Below are positions 52,100 to 59,056 of a stretch of DNA of 64,000 bases, piece by piece. Position numbers and translations under genes: made by a program. The stretch is from Crossiella sp. CA-258035 (lineage in GTDB: Bacteria > Actinomycetota > Actinomycetes > Mycobacteriales > Pseudonocardiaceae). Location: NCBI RefSeq assembly GCF_030064675.1, contig NZ_CP116413.1:2078001-2142000 (forward strand), given 5' to 3'. The notes beneath the pieces are model-generated. The model searched no databases. It had not been told where the DNA came from and worked only from the letters and a program-made list of their open reading frames with translations. Every line of letters starts with the position of its first letter. Positions within the stretch are counted from its first letter, which is position 1.

Positions 52100-52240
52100 G
52101 GGCTGGGCCCGGTGGCCGATGGGCTGGGTCCGGTGGTGCGGCTGGTGGGCTGGGCCCGATGGTGCAGCCGGTGGGCTGCGACCGGTGGTGCGGCTGGTGG
52201 GCTGCGACCGGTGGCCGGGTGGCTGCTGGGCTGGGGCCGA
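52100..52240. repeat. 26-bp intergenic minisatellite between galK and ideR
   Basis: Successive units start GGGCTG at 52100, 52121, 52147, 52173, 52199 and 52228. The three central ones are 26 bp (core GGGCTG(G/C)(G/A/T)(T/C)CCG(G/A)TGGTG, then (C/A)(G)GC(T/C)GGT). The outer copies are 21 and 29 bp. G-rich on the plus strand, no gene. Confidence 0.7.
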
Positions 52241-52293
52241 TGCTGGGCGAGGCCGCCCGGACCCGCTGCTGGTGGCCAGCGGGCCGGACGGGC

Positions 52294-52986
52294 TCAGCGG
52301 GTTCGGACCAGGACCGCGTGTGCGATGTCGTAGGTCAGCTCGGCGGAGGCCGTGTCGCCGGTGACGCGCACCGGCTGGCTGGCGCCGGACTGGTGCACCT
52401 GCACCGAGCCGCCGGGGGTGATCCCGGCCGACTTCAGCTCGTTCATCAGGTCCGGGTCGGACTGCACGTGCTCGGCGATGCGGCAGACCTCCACCGCGCC
52501 GCCGCCCGCCCTGGCGATGTCGGTCAGGCGGCGCAGGTCCAGGTCCGCCGGCGGCGCTGGCTCGCCGACGCCCAGGCGGTCGAGGCCGGGGATCGGGTTG
52601 CCGTAGGGCGAGGTGGTGGGGTGGTTGAGCAGCTTGACGAGCTTGCGCTCGACCGCCTCGCTCATCACGTGTTCCCAGCGGCACGCCTCGCTGTGCACGT
52701 GCTCCCACTCCAGGCCGATGACGTCGACCAGCAGGCGCTCGGCCAGCCGGTGTTTGCGCATCACCGCGATCGCCCTGCTCCGGCCGGCGTCGGTCAGCTC
52801 GAGGTGCCGGTCGTCGGCGACCACGAGCAGCCCGTCGCGCTCCATCCGCGCGACGGTCTGGCTCACCGTCGGCCCGCTCTGCTCCAGTCGCTCGGCGATG
52901 CGGGCGCGCAGTGGAACCACGCCCTCTTCCTCAAGCTCGTAGATGGTGCGGAGGTACATCTCGGTGGTGTCGATGAGGTCGTTCAC
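52294..52986 (-). CDS. ideR: Iron-dependent repressor, DtxR/IdeR family
   Basis: 230 aa, IdeR-sized. N-terminal winged helix (DLIDTTEMYLRTIYELEEEG, then LEQSGPTVSQTVARMERDGL), the metal-binding dimerisation domain (HRLAERLLVDVIGLEWEHVH, EACRWEHVMSEAVE, with the Cys102 equivalent in ACRWEH) and a C-terminal SH3-like domain (SAELTYDIAHAVLV). Represses iron uptake when Fe2+ is bound. GTG 52986 has GAAGGGGA upstream. A dyad covers its TAACAT -10 box, suggesting autocontrol. The order ideR, galK, galE parallels corynebacterial dtxR-galE. Confidence 0.95.
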   Translation of the reverse strand: MNDLIDTTEMYLRTIYELEEEGVVPLRARIAERLEQSGPTVSQTVARMERDGLLVVADDRHLELTDAGRSRAIAVMRKHRLAERLLVDVIGLEWEHVHSEACRWEHVMSEAVERKLVKLLNHPTTSPYGNPIPGLDRLGVGEPAPPADLDLRRLTDIARAGGGAVEVCRIAEHVQSDPDLMNELKSAGITPGGSVQVHQSGASQPVRVTGDTASAELTYDIAHAVLVRTR

Positions 52987-53011
52987 GCGCGTTCCCCTTC
53001 GTCGGGTTCAA

Positions 53012-53032
53012 TGTTAGTCCTACTGGCTGACA
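53012..53032. promoter_or_regulatory. Dyad over the ideR -10 box
   Basis: TGTTAGTC (53012-53019) and GGCTGACA (53025-53032) match as an imperfect dyad with TAACAT (53016-53011) as the ideR -10. It resembles but does not match the full DtxR/IdeR box consensus. Confidence 0.45.
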
Positions 53033-53081
53033 TCCATGGCGTTCACCCGGTGCCAGGAGTAATGCGGGCGGGCAGTATGGG

Positions 53082-53936
53082 GTGGTGCACCCGCTGATCA
53101 CTCCCGCCGCGCTGGCCGAACTGCTCGCCACCGACCGCCCGCCGGTGGTCCTCGACGTCCGCTGGCGACTGGCCGGGCCGCCGGCGAAAGCCGACTACGA
53201 CCGCGGCCACCTCCCTGGCGCGGTGTTCATCGACCTGGACGCCGACCTCTCTGCAACGCCCGGACCCCTCGGTCGTCATCCCCTGCCCGGCGCCGAGCAC
53301 CTCCAGCACGTGCTGCGTGTGGCCGGGATCTCGGCCGGGCGGCCTGTGGTGGCCTACGACGCGGGGGACGGCTCGGTCGCCGCGCGGCTGTGGTGGCTGC
53401 TGCGCTGGGCCGGGCACCGCGAGGTCGCCGTACTCGACGGAGGTTACGCTGCGTGGACCGCGCAGGGACACCCGGTTACCGCCGAGGTGCCCGCCGTCCA
53501 GGCCGGTGACATCACCGTCGAGCCGGGGCACCTGCCGGTGCTGGACGCCGAGCAGGCCGGCAAGTGGGCCAGGGAGGCCCTGCTGCTGGATGCCCGCGCG
53601 CCGGAGCGCTACCGCGGCGAGGTGGAGCCGATCGACCCCGCCGCCGGGCACGTGCCGGGTGCGGTGAACGCGCCGTTCTCCGGGCACATCGGGCCGGACG
53701 GCACCTGGCGCGGCGCCGAGGAGCTGGCCGCGCGGTTCCGCGAGCTGGGGGTGGCCGAGGGCAAGCCGGTCGGCGCGTACTGCGGGTCCGGGGTGACCGC
53801 CTCCTCGGTCGTGCTGGCGCTGGAGGTGGCCGGGGTGACCACGCCGGAGGCGCCCGCCGCGTTGTACGCCGGGTCCTGGTCCAACTGGTCGGCCGATCCG
53901 AGCCGCCCGATCGCCACCGGCGAGCAGCCGGGCTGA
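53082..53936 (+). CDS. Sulfurtransferase with two rhodanese domains (SseA-like)
   Basis: 284 aa. The inactive N-terminal rhodanese domain (PVVLDVRWRLAG, DYDRGHLPGAVFIDLD, then LDGGYAAW) is followed by the active one, with the catalytic loop YCGSGVTAS (Cys near residue 234). The CGSGVTA form is that of 3-mercaptopyruvate/thiosulfate sulfurtransferases. Two in-frame GTGs (53082, 53085) can start; the second lies 6 nt after CAGTAT, so a leaderless start is possible. Divergent from ideR. Confidence 0.92.
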   Translation: MVHPLITPAALAELLATDRPPVVLDVRWRLAGPPAKADYDRGHLPGAVFIDLDADLSATPGPLGRHPLPGAEHLQHVLRVAGISAGRPVVAYDAGDGSVAARLWWLLRWAGHREVAVLDGGYAAWTAQGHPVTAEVPAVQAGDITVEPGHLPVLDAEQAGKWAREALLLDARAPERYRGEVEPIDPAAGHVPGAVNAPFSGHIGPDGTWRGAEELAARFRELGVAEGKPVGAYCGSGVTASSVVLALEVAGVTTPEAPAALYAGSWSNWSADPSRPIATGEQPG

Positions 53937-54094
53937 TTGGCAGGCACCGCAACGTAAATCGGATGACAGTGCGGGTCCGGCCCTGTCATCCTCCGTGGCA
54001 TGTTCGGGACCGTCCACAGCGCACCGCTCGCAGGCCACTGCCTGCCGGGCGCGCTGTCGGCCGTCTCCGCTCGGCTGTCCGGCGCGCGAAGCTG

Positions 54095-54131
54095 ACCCTC
54101 CTCCCGCTGTGGAGAACCGAAGGAGGAGGGT
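54095..54131. other. Inverted repeat upstream of the EF-Tu paralog
   Basis: ACCCTCCTCC (54095-54104) and GGAGGAGGGT (54122-54131) are perfect 10-bp arms with a 17-nt loop. Could end the rhodanese transcript or be a second regulatory element. The rest of 53937-54191 holds no gene. Confidence 0.4.
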
Positions 54132-54191
54132 GGCCCGCCCCGGCGGCTCCCCGCTCTGTCACACAGCCGGGGGCCGTTGGCCGGTTCTCGC

Positions 54192-54222
54192 TTGACCCTC
54201 CCCGAACGTGAGGGTCGAGCCT
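54192..54222 (+). promoter_or_regulatory. MerR-type promoter of the EF-Tu paralog
   Basis: TTGACC (-35, 54192-54197), 19-bp spacer, GAGCCT (-10, 54217-54222). The spacer holds the dyad GACCCTC (54194-54200) / GAGGGTC (54210-54216), the layout of metal- or drug-responsive MerR operators. The predicted start near 54229 leaves a 21-nt leader with GAGGA before ATG 54250. Confidence 0.72.
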
Positions 54223-54249
54223 GGTCTCATCCCGACCTGAGGAACAGCC

Positions 54250-55437
54250 ATGAGCAAGCAGCAGTACACGCGGACCAAGCCGCACCTCAACATCGGCACC
54301 ATGGGCCACGTCGACCACGGCAAGACCACGCTGACCACCGCGATCACCAAGGTCCTCGCCGAGCAGGCCGGCTCCACCACCGACTACGTCGCCTTCGACC
54401 GGATCGACAAGGCGCCGGAGGAGATCGAGCGCGGGATCACCATCAACATCGCGCACGTGGAGTACGAGACGCCGACCCGGCACTACGCGCACGTCGACAT
54501 GCCCGGCCACGCCGACTACGTGAAGAACATGATCACCGGTGCGGCGCAGCTGGACGGGGCGATCCTGGTGGTCTCCGCCGAGGACGGCGCGAAGCCGCAG
54601 ACCAGGGAGCACATCGTGCTGGCCAGGCGGATCGGCGTCGAGCACCTGGTGGTCGCGCTGAACAAGGCGGACGTGGTGGCCGACGAGGAGCTGCTGGAGC
54701 TGGTGGAGCTGGAGATCCGGGACCTTTTGTCCCGGTACGGCTTCGACGGCGACCGGGTGCCGGTGGTGCCGGTGTCCGGGCTGCGCGCGCTGGCGGGCGA
54801 CCCGCGCTGGGTGAACAGCGTGCTCGACCTGCTGCGCGCGGTGGACGAGCACGTGCCGGAGCCGGTGCGGCGCCTCGACCTGCCGTTCCTGATGCCGATC
54901 GAGAACGTGCTCACCATCACCGGCCGCGGCACCGTGGTGACCGGCGCGGTGGAGCAGGGTTCGATCGCGCTGGGCGACGCGGTGGAGGTGGTCGGGCTGG
55001 AGCCGACCTTCGGCAGCGTGTGCACCGGACTGGAGACCTTCGGCAAGTCGCTGGACCGGGCGCAGGCCGGGGACAACGCGGCGATCCTGCTGCGCGGGGT
55101 CAAGCGGGAGCAGGTGCAGCGCGGGCAGGTGCTGGCGCTGCCCGGCAGCGTGCGCCCGCACACCGCCTTCCGCGCGCAGGTGTACGTGCTCTCCGCGCAG
55201 GAGGGTGGCCGCCGGACGCCGTTCCACGCCAACTACCGGCCGCAGTTCCACTTCCGCACCGCGGACGTGGTGGGCGAGGTCGAACTGCCCGAGGGTGACG
55301 TGGTGCGGCCGGGCGACTCGGTGGAACTGACCGTGCGCCTGGGCAAGCCGGTCGCGATGGACGCGGGCCTGGGGTTCGCCATCCGTGAGGGTGGCCGGAC
55401 CGTGGGCGCGGGCACCATCAGCGAGCTGCTCGACTGA
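54250..55437 (+). CDS. Divergent second EF-Tu (tuf3-type paralog), candidate elfamycin-resistant EF-Tu
   Basis: 395 aa GTPase delivering aminoacyl-tRNA to the ribosome. [11 protein letters not shown] (19-29), [14 protein letters not shown] (61-74), the PGHADYVKN segment with the catalytic His (85-93) and the domain 3 end [16 protein letters not shown] are kept. Many positions differ from housekeeping EF-Tu: DMPGHAD for DCPGHAD, NKAD for [14 protein letters not shown] for RGSALKAL-like text. Residue Arg127 aligns with E. coli Gln124, whose substitution is known to give kirromycin resistance. The usual rpsL-rpsG-fusA neighbours are absent. It is monocistronic, from a MerR-type promoter. EF-Tu3 of the kirromycin producer S. 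ramocissimus is a known precedent. Confidence 0.9.
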   Translation: MSKQQYTRTKPHLNIGTMGHVDHGKTTLTTAITKVLAEQAGSTTDYVAFDRIDKAPEEIERGITINIAHVEYETPTRHYAHVDMPGHADYVKNMITGAAQLDGAILVVSAEDGAKPQTREHIVLARRIGVEHLVVALNKADVVADEELLELVELEIRDLLSRYGFDGDRVPVVPVSGLRALAGDPRWVNSVLDLLRAVDEHVPEPVRRLDLPFLMPIENVLTITGRGTVVTGAVEQGSIALGDAVEVVGLEPTFGSVCTGLETFGKSLDRAQAGDNAAILLRGVKREQVQRGQVLALPGSVRPHTAFRAQVYVLSAQEGGRRTPFHANYRPQFHFRTADVVGEVELPEGDVVRPGDSVELTVRLGKPVAMDAGLGFAIREGGRTVGAGTISELLD

Positions 55438-55441
55438 AGCA

Positions 55442-55477
55442 CTGGACTGGCCCCGCGAAACCGTGGGGTCAGTCCAG
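55442..55477. terminator. Bidirectional terminator between EF-Tu and ALDH genes
   Basis: CTGGACTGGCCCC (55442-55454) pairs with GGGGTCAGTCCAG (55465-55477), 13 bp with one G-T pair, overlapping the convergent ALDH stop. Confidence 0.75.
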
Positions 55478-56935
55478 CAGTCCGTCCGGGGCGAACACGG
55501 TGTTCTTCACCTCGCAGTAGAAGTCGAAGCTCCACTGCCCGCCGCCGCGCCCGATGCCGGACTGCCTGGCCCCGCCGTAGGGCGCGCGCAGGTCGCGGAC
55601 CGCGTGGCAGTTCACCCACACCGTGCCCGCCACCAGGCTCGCGCTCACCCGGCGGGCGCGTTCGGTGCTGCCGGTGAACACCGTCGCGGTCAGCCCGTGC
55701 CTGCTGTTGTTGGCCAGGGACAACGCCTGCGCCTCGGTCTCGAAGGTTTGCAGGGTGAGCACCGGGCCGAGGACCTGCTCGGTGAGGATCTCCCCGCCCG
55801 GCGGCGGATCGGCGAGCAGGGTGGGCTGGAAGTACAGGCCGCCGAGCCGCGCGTTGCGGGAGCCGCCGAGCAGCGGCCGGGCCCCGGCAGCCAGCGCGCG
55901 GCTGACGTAGCCGTCGATGCGGCGCAGGTGCTCGCGGTGGATCTGCGGGCCGACGTCGGTGCGCACATCCCTCGGGTCGCCCTGCCGGATGGCGTTGGCG
56001 CGCACCAGGAACCGGGTGGTGAACTCCTCCGCGACCTGGCGCTGCACCAGCAGCCGGGCGCCGGTGCGGCCCAGCTGCCCGGCGTGGTCGAACTGCTCGA
56101 CCGCGATCGCGGCCGCCTGGTCCAGGTCGCTGTCGGCGAAGACCAGGATCGGCGACTTCCCGCCCAGCTCCAGCGAGACCGGGGTCAGCGTGGCCCCGGC
56201 CGCCGCGGCCACCCGACGACCGGCCGCGGCCGATCCGGTGAAGGCCAGCCTGGCCAGTCCAGGATGCGCGGCCAGCGCGGCGCCCGCCTGTTCGCCGGTG
56301 CCGTGCACCAGGTTCAGCACCCCGTCGGGCAGGCCGGCCTCCGCGGTGATCCGGCACAGCAGCGCGGCGGTCAGCGGCGCCCACTCGGCCGGTTTCAGCA
56401 CCACCGTGTTGCCCGCGGCCAGCGCGGGGGCGATCCGCCAGGTGGCCTGCGGCAGCGGCGAGTGCCACGGGGTGATCAGCCCGCACACCCCGGCGGGCTC
56501 CCAGCTGACGTGGTTGCGGTGCGCGCGCAGGTGGAAGTCGGGGTGGTGCAGCTCCAGCAGCCGGTCGGCGAAGAACCGGAAGTGGTGGGCCACCCTGGGC
56601 AGGGTGACCCGCAGGTGGGTGCGCAGCAGGCCGCCGCTGTCCACCGTCTCCACCGCGGCCAGGTGGTCCAGCCGGACCAGGATCTCATCGGCGATGGCGT
56701 GCAGCAGCTCGGCGCGTTCCTCCCTGGTGGTGCGGGAGAAGTCGCGGAAGGCCCTGCGCGCGGCGGTGACCGCGGCGTCCACCTCGGCCGCTCCGCCCGC
56801 GGCCAGCTCGGCCACCGGCTGCTCGTCCAGCGGGGAGAGATCGGTGAACCGCCGCGCCGAGGCGACCCAGTCGCCACCGATCCAGTGATCCTCGGGGATG
56901 CGCACCCCGGCGACGGTCGCGACCATCTCCGCCAC
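55469..56935 (-). CDS. Aldehyde dehydrogenase superfamily protein lacking the catalytic cysteine
   Basis: 488 aa ALDH fold. NAD-binding and general-base parts are intact: GLITPWHSPL, KPAEWAPLTA, FTGSAAAGRRV and LELGGKSP with the catalytic Glu at about 256. The nucleophile loop reads GQLGRTGAR where ALDHs have GQxCxxxxR. Gly289, encoded GGC at 56071-56069, sits at the Cys302 position of ALDH2, so hydride transfer through a thiohemiacetal is not possible. The frame is otherwise open and GC3-biased, so this is not simple decay. Start GTG 56935 (ATG 56926 possible) lies inside the MarR operator. It may be a pseudoenzyme or bind an aldehyde non-catalytically. Confidence 0.9.
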   Translation of the reverse strand: MAEMVATVAGVRIPEDHWIGGDWVASARRFTDLSPLDEQPVAELAAGGAAEVDAAVTAARRAFRDFSRTTREERAELLHAIADEILVRLDHLAAVETVDSGGLLRTHLRVTLPRVAHHFRFFADRLLELHHPDFHLRAHRNHVSWEPAGVCGLITPWHSPLPQATWRIAPALAAGNTVVLKPAEWAPLTAALLCRITAEAGLPDGVLNLVHGTGEQAGAALAAHPGLARLAFTGSAAAGRRVAAAAGATLTPVSLELGGKSPILVFADSDLDQAAAIAVEQFDHAGQLGRTGARLLVQRQVAEEFTTRFLVRANAIRQGDPRDVRTDVGPQIHREHLRRIDGYVSRALAAGARPLLGGSRNARLGGLYFQPTLLADPPPGGEILTEQVLGPVLTLQTFETEAQALSLANNSRHGLTATVFTGSTERARRVSASLVAGTVWVNCHAVRDLRAPYGGARQSGIGRGGGQWSFDFYCEVKNTVFAPDGLLD

Positions 56936-56965
56936 CTAACTTGTACGGCTCCAAACAAGTTAGGT
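56934..56965. promoter_or_regulatory. MarR operator at the ALDH start
   Basis: ACCTAACTTGT (56934-56944) and ACAAGTTAGGT (56955-56965) are perfect 11-bp arms around 10 bp, at the ALDH start and 27 bp downstream of the marR-like gene end. A second close copy lies at 57709-57729. Confidence 0.8.
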
Positions 56966-56992
56966 CGGGCTCAGAAGCGGGTCAACCGCCGA

Positions 56993-57526
56993 TCAGCTCT
57001 GTTCGCGCAGGGCGGCCCGGCGCGGCTCGCCCTCGCGTTCCAGGTGCCCGATCAGCCCGCGCAGGGTGGTGGCCAGCTGCTGGCGGCGGGAGCTGGACAG
57101 CTCGTCCACCACGAAGGACTCCTCGGCGTTGAAGGCCGGGAACAGCTTGCGCATCAACCGTTTGCCCTTGGCGGTCAGGTGCAGCACCACCAGCCTGCCG
57201 TCCGCGGCGTGCTCGCGCCGCTCGATCAGGCCGTTCTGCTCCAGCGTCTTGACCACGCCGGTGAGCGTGCCCTTGGTGATCCCGGCCTCGGCGGCCACGT
57301 GCCTGGTCTCCATGTCGCCCCAGATCCAGACCACCCACAGCACCACGAACCCGGTCCAGGTCAGCCCGGCCGGGCGGAGGATGACGCTTTCCATGTGGTT
57401 GCGCACCGCGACCGCGGCTCGGTGGATGTTGGCGACCGCGGCCATTGCCTCGAAGTCCAGCGGCAGGTCGCCGAGCCGCTCCCGGACCGCGTGCTCGGTC
57501 TCCTGGACGGTGCGCTGTGTGGTCAC
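56993..57526 (-). CDS. MarR family transcriptional regulator
   Basis: 177 aa. Winged helix with ETRHVAAEAGITKGTLTGVV then KTLEQNGLIERREHAADGRL (residues about 73-115), flanked by dimerisation helices. An extra N-terminal helix of about 40 residues precedes the core. GTG 57526 has CACAAT (57538-57533) exactly 6 nt upstream and no ribosome binding site. It sits between the ALDH gene (same strand) and the GS-like gene (divergent), each with a near-identical operator, so it probably represses both until an inducer, perhaps a phenolic acid or amine-derived acid, binds. Confidence 0.92.
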   Translation of the reverse strand: MTTQRTVQETEHAVRERLGDLPLDFEAMAAVANIHRAAVAVRNHMESVILRPAGLTWTGFVVLWVVWIWGDMETRHVAAEAGITKGTLTGVVKTLEQNGLIERREHAADGRLVVLHLTAKGKRLMRKLFPAFNAEESFVVDELSSSRRQQLATTLRGLIGHLEREGEPRRAALREQS

Positions 57527-57533
57527 GCGATCA

Positions 57534-57700
57534 TTGTGCGGGTTGTCGGCCGCGCCGTCCGAGTGAACGTGTCAGGCGTGCCCAAATCGTTTGCTTCCCT
57601 GATAGTGGAACAGCCTGCGCCAGCACGGGTGTATGCGCATGCAAATGGGCGCCAAAGTTCATTTGGTGCCAAACGATCGACCCTTGTGCGGGTTGTTGGC
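57534..57700. repeat. Direct repeat pair and palindrome in the marR / GS-like intergenic region
   Basis: TTGTGCGGGTTGTCGGC (57534-57550) and TTGTGCGGGTTGTTGGC (57684-57700) agree at 16 of 17 bases. Between them lies TTTGGTGCCAAA (57662-57673), a palindrome with 5-bp arms. The 218-bp intergenic region holds no gene. Confidence 0.55.
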
Positions 57701-57708
57701 GGCTCGTA

Positions 57709-57729
57709 TTGTTCGCATCCAAACAAGTT
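57709..57729. promoter_or_regulatory. Second MarR operator, upstream of the GS-like gene
   Basis: TTGT (57709-57712) and ACAAGTT (57723-57729), with the spacer ending CCAA as in the first site; 17 of 21 bases match the copy at 56941-56961. It lies just before the GGAGG ribosome binding site (57733-57737) of the GS-like gene, an ideal repressor position. Confidence 0.7.
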
Positions 57730-57744
57730 TTCGGAGGGTCGGGG

Positions 57745-59046
57745 ATGGTGCCAGACGACGGGATCGACCTGGTCCGGGTGCTCTTCCCCGACCTGCTGGG
57801 CATCCCGCGCGGCAAGGAGGTCCCGGCCCGGCTGCTGCCGGAGCTCGCCGAGCGCGGACTCTCCTTCTGCCGCGGGGTCTACTACACCAGCGCGCGCGGG
57901 CAGAACATCCCGGCGCCTGCCGCGCTGGGGGCCGGGCTGCCCGATGTGGTGGCCCGGCCGCTGCTGGACACGGTCACCCCGCTGCCCTGGGCGTCGGGAA
58001 CCGCCTGGTGCCTGGCGGAGGTGACCGAGCCGGGCGGGCCGCCCGCGGTGGAGGACCCGCGGGCGGCCCTGCGCCGGGTGCTGACCAGGTTCACCGCCGA
58101 GGGGCTCAGCCCGGTGCTCGGCCCGGAGCTGGAGTTCTTCCTGCTGGAGCCGGTGGACGGCGGCTTCCGCAGGTACGGGCCGGGGCTGGGCGACATCTAC
58201 ACCACCGGCCGCAAGGGTGATCCGCGTGGCCTGCTGCCGCACTTCCTGCGCGGGCTGACCGGGATGGGCCTGGACATCCTCGGCGGCAACCACGAGTTCG
58301 GGTCAGGGCAGTTCGAGATCAACCTGGGCCACGCGCCCGCGCTGGCCGCGGCCGACGCCTGCTTCGGCTTCAAGTTCGGCGTGCGCGAGCTGGCCGCCGC
58401 GCACGGGCTGCACGCCACCTTCATGGGCAAGCCGTTCAACGACGACGGCGGTTCCGGGTTCCACCTGCACCTGTCCATCGTCGACGGCGAGGGCCGGAAC
58501 CTGTTCGACGACCCCGAGGGCGAGCACGGGCTCTCCGCGCTGGCCCGGCACGCGGTGGCCGGCATCCTGGCGCACGCCCCCGCGCTGACCGCGCTGCTCG
58601 CGCCCACGGTCAACGCCTACCGCCGCCTCCAGCCCGACACCCTGGCCCCGTTCCTCATCGACTGGGGCCTGGACAACCGGTGCGCGCTGGTGCGGGTGCC
58701 GCCGGAACGCGGCGACGGGGCCCGGCTGGAGGTGCGGCTGGGTGACGCCGCGGCCAACCCCTACCTGGGCGCGGCCGCCGTGCTGGCCGCCGCGCACCTG
58801 GGCATCGAAGGCGAGCTGGCGCCGGGAGAACCGTTGGCCGGGTACGGCTACGACCCGGTGCGATCGGGTGCGCTGCCGGGTGATCTGGGTTCGGCGCTGG
58901 ACGCGCTGGCCGCCGACACCGCGCTCACCGAGGTGCTCGGCGCCGGGCTGGTCGAGGCCTTCACCGCGGTCAAGCGGTTCGAGGTGGCCGAGTTCGCCAG
59001 GTACGTCACCGACTGGGAGTTCCGCGAGTACGCCCACCACCTGTGA
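57745..59046 (+). CDS. Glutamine synthetase-like gamma-glutamyl-amine ligase
   Basis: 433 aa GS fold, probably ATP-dependent joining of glutamate to an amine (polyamine, ethanolamine or aromatic amine). Metal/nucleotide motifs are present: GPELEFFLLEP near residue 130, NHEFGSGQFEINLGHAPAL near 183, FNDDGGSGFHLHLSI near 230, LAPTVNAYRRLQP near 285 and the glutamate-site RLEVRLGDAAANPYLG near 325. The ammonia-site residues of true GlnA are not kept as in GlnA1, which favours the GlnA3/GlnA4 type. ATG 57745 has GGAGG at 7 nt. The decarboxylase gene follows after 10 bp, suggesting the decarboxylation product is the amine that gets glutamylated. Confidence 0.88.
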   Translation: MVPDDGIDLVRVLFPDLLGIPRGKEVPARLLPELAERGLSFCRGVYYTSARGQNIPAPAALGAGLPDVVARPLLDTVTPLPWASGTAWCLAEVTEPGGPPAVEDPRAALRRVLTRFTAEGLSPVLGPELEFFLLEPVDGGFRRYGPGLGDIYTTGRKGDPRGLLPHFLRGLTGMGLDILGGNHEFGSGQFEINLGHAPALAAADACFGFKFGVRELAAAHGLHATFMGKPFNDDGGSGFHLHLSIVDGEGRNLFDDPEGEHGLSALARHAVAGILAHAPALTALLAPTVNAYRRLQPDTLAPFLIDWGLDNRCALVRVPPERGDGARLEVRLGDAAANPYLGAAAVLAAAHLGIEGELAPGEPLAGYGYDPVRSGALPGDLGSALDALAADTALTEVLGAGLVEAFTAVKRFEVAEFARYVTDWEFREYAHHL

Positions 59047-59056
59047 GGAGACGAAG

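Noticed and set aside
53012-53032. Full IdeR/DtxR iron box before ideR
   Set aside because: The dyad is there but matches the known consensus poorly, so it is listed as a generic dyad only.
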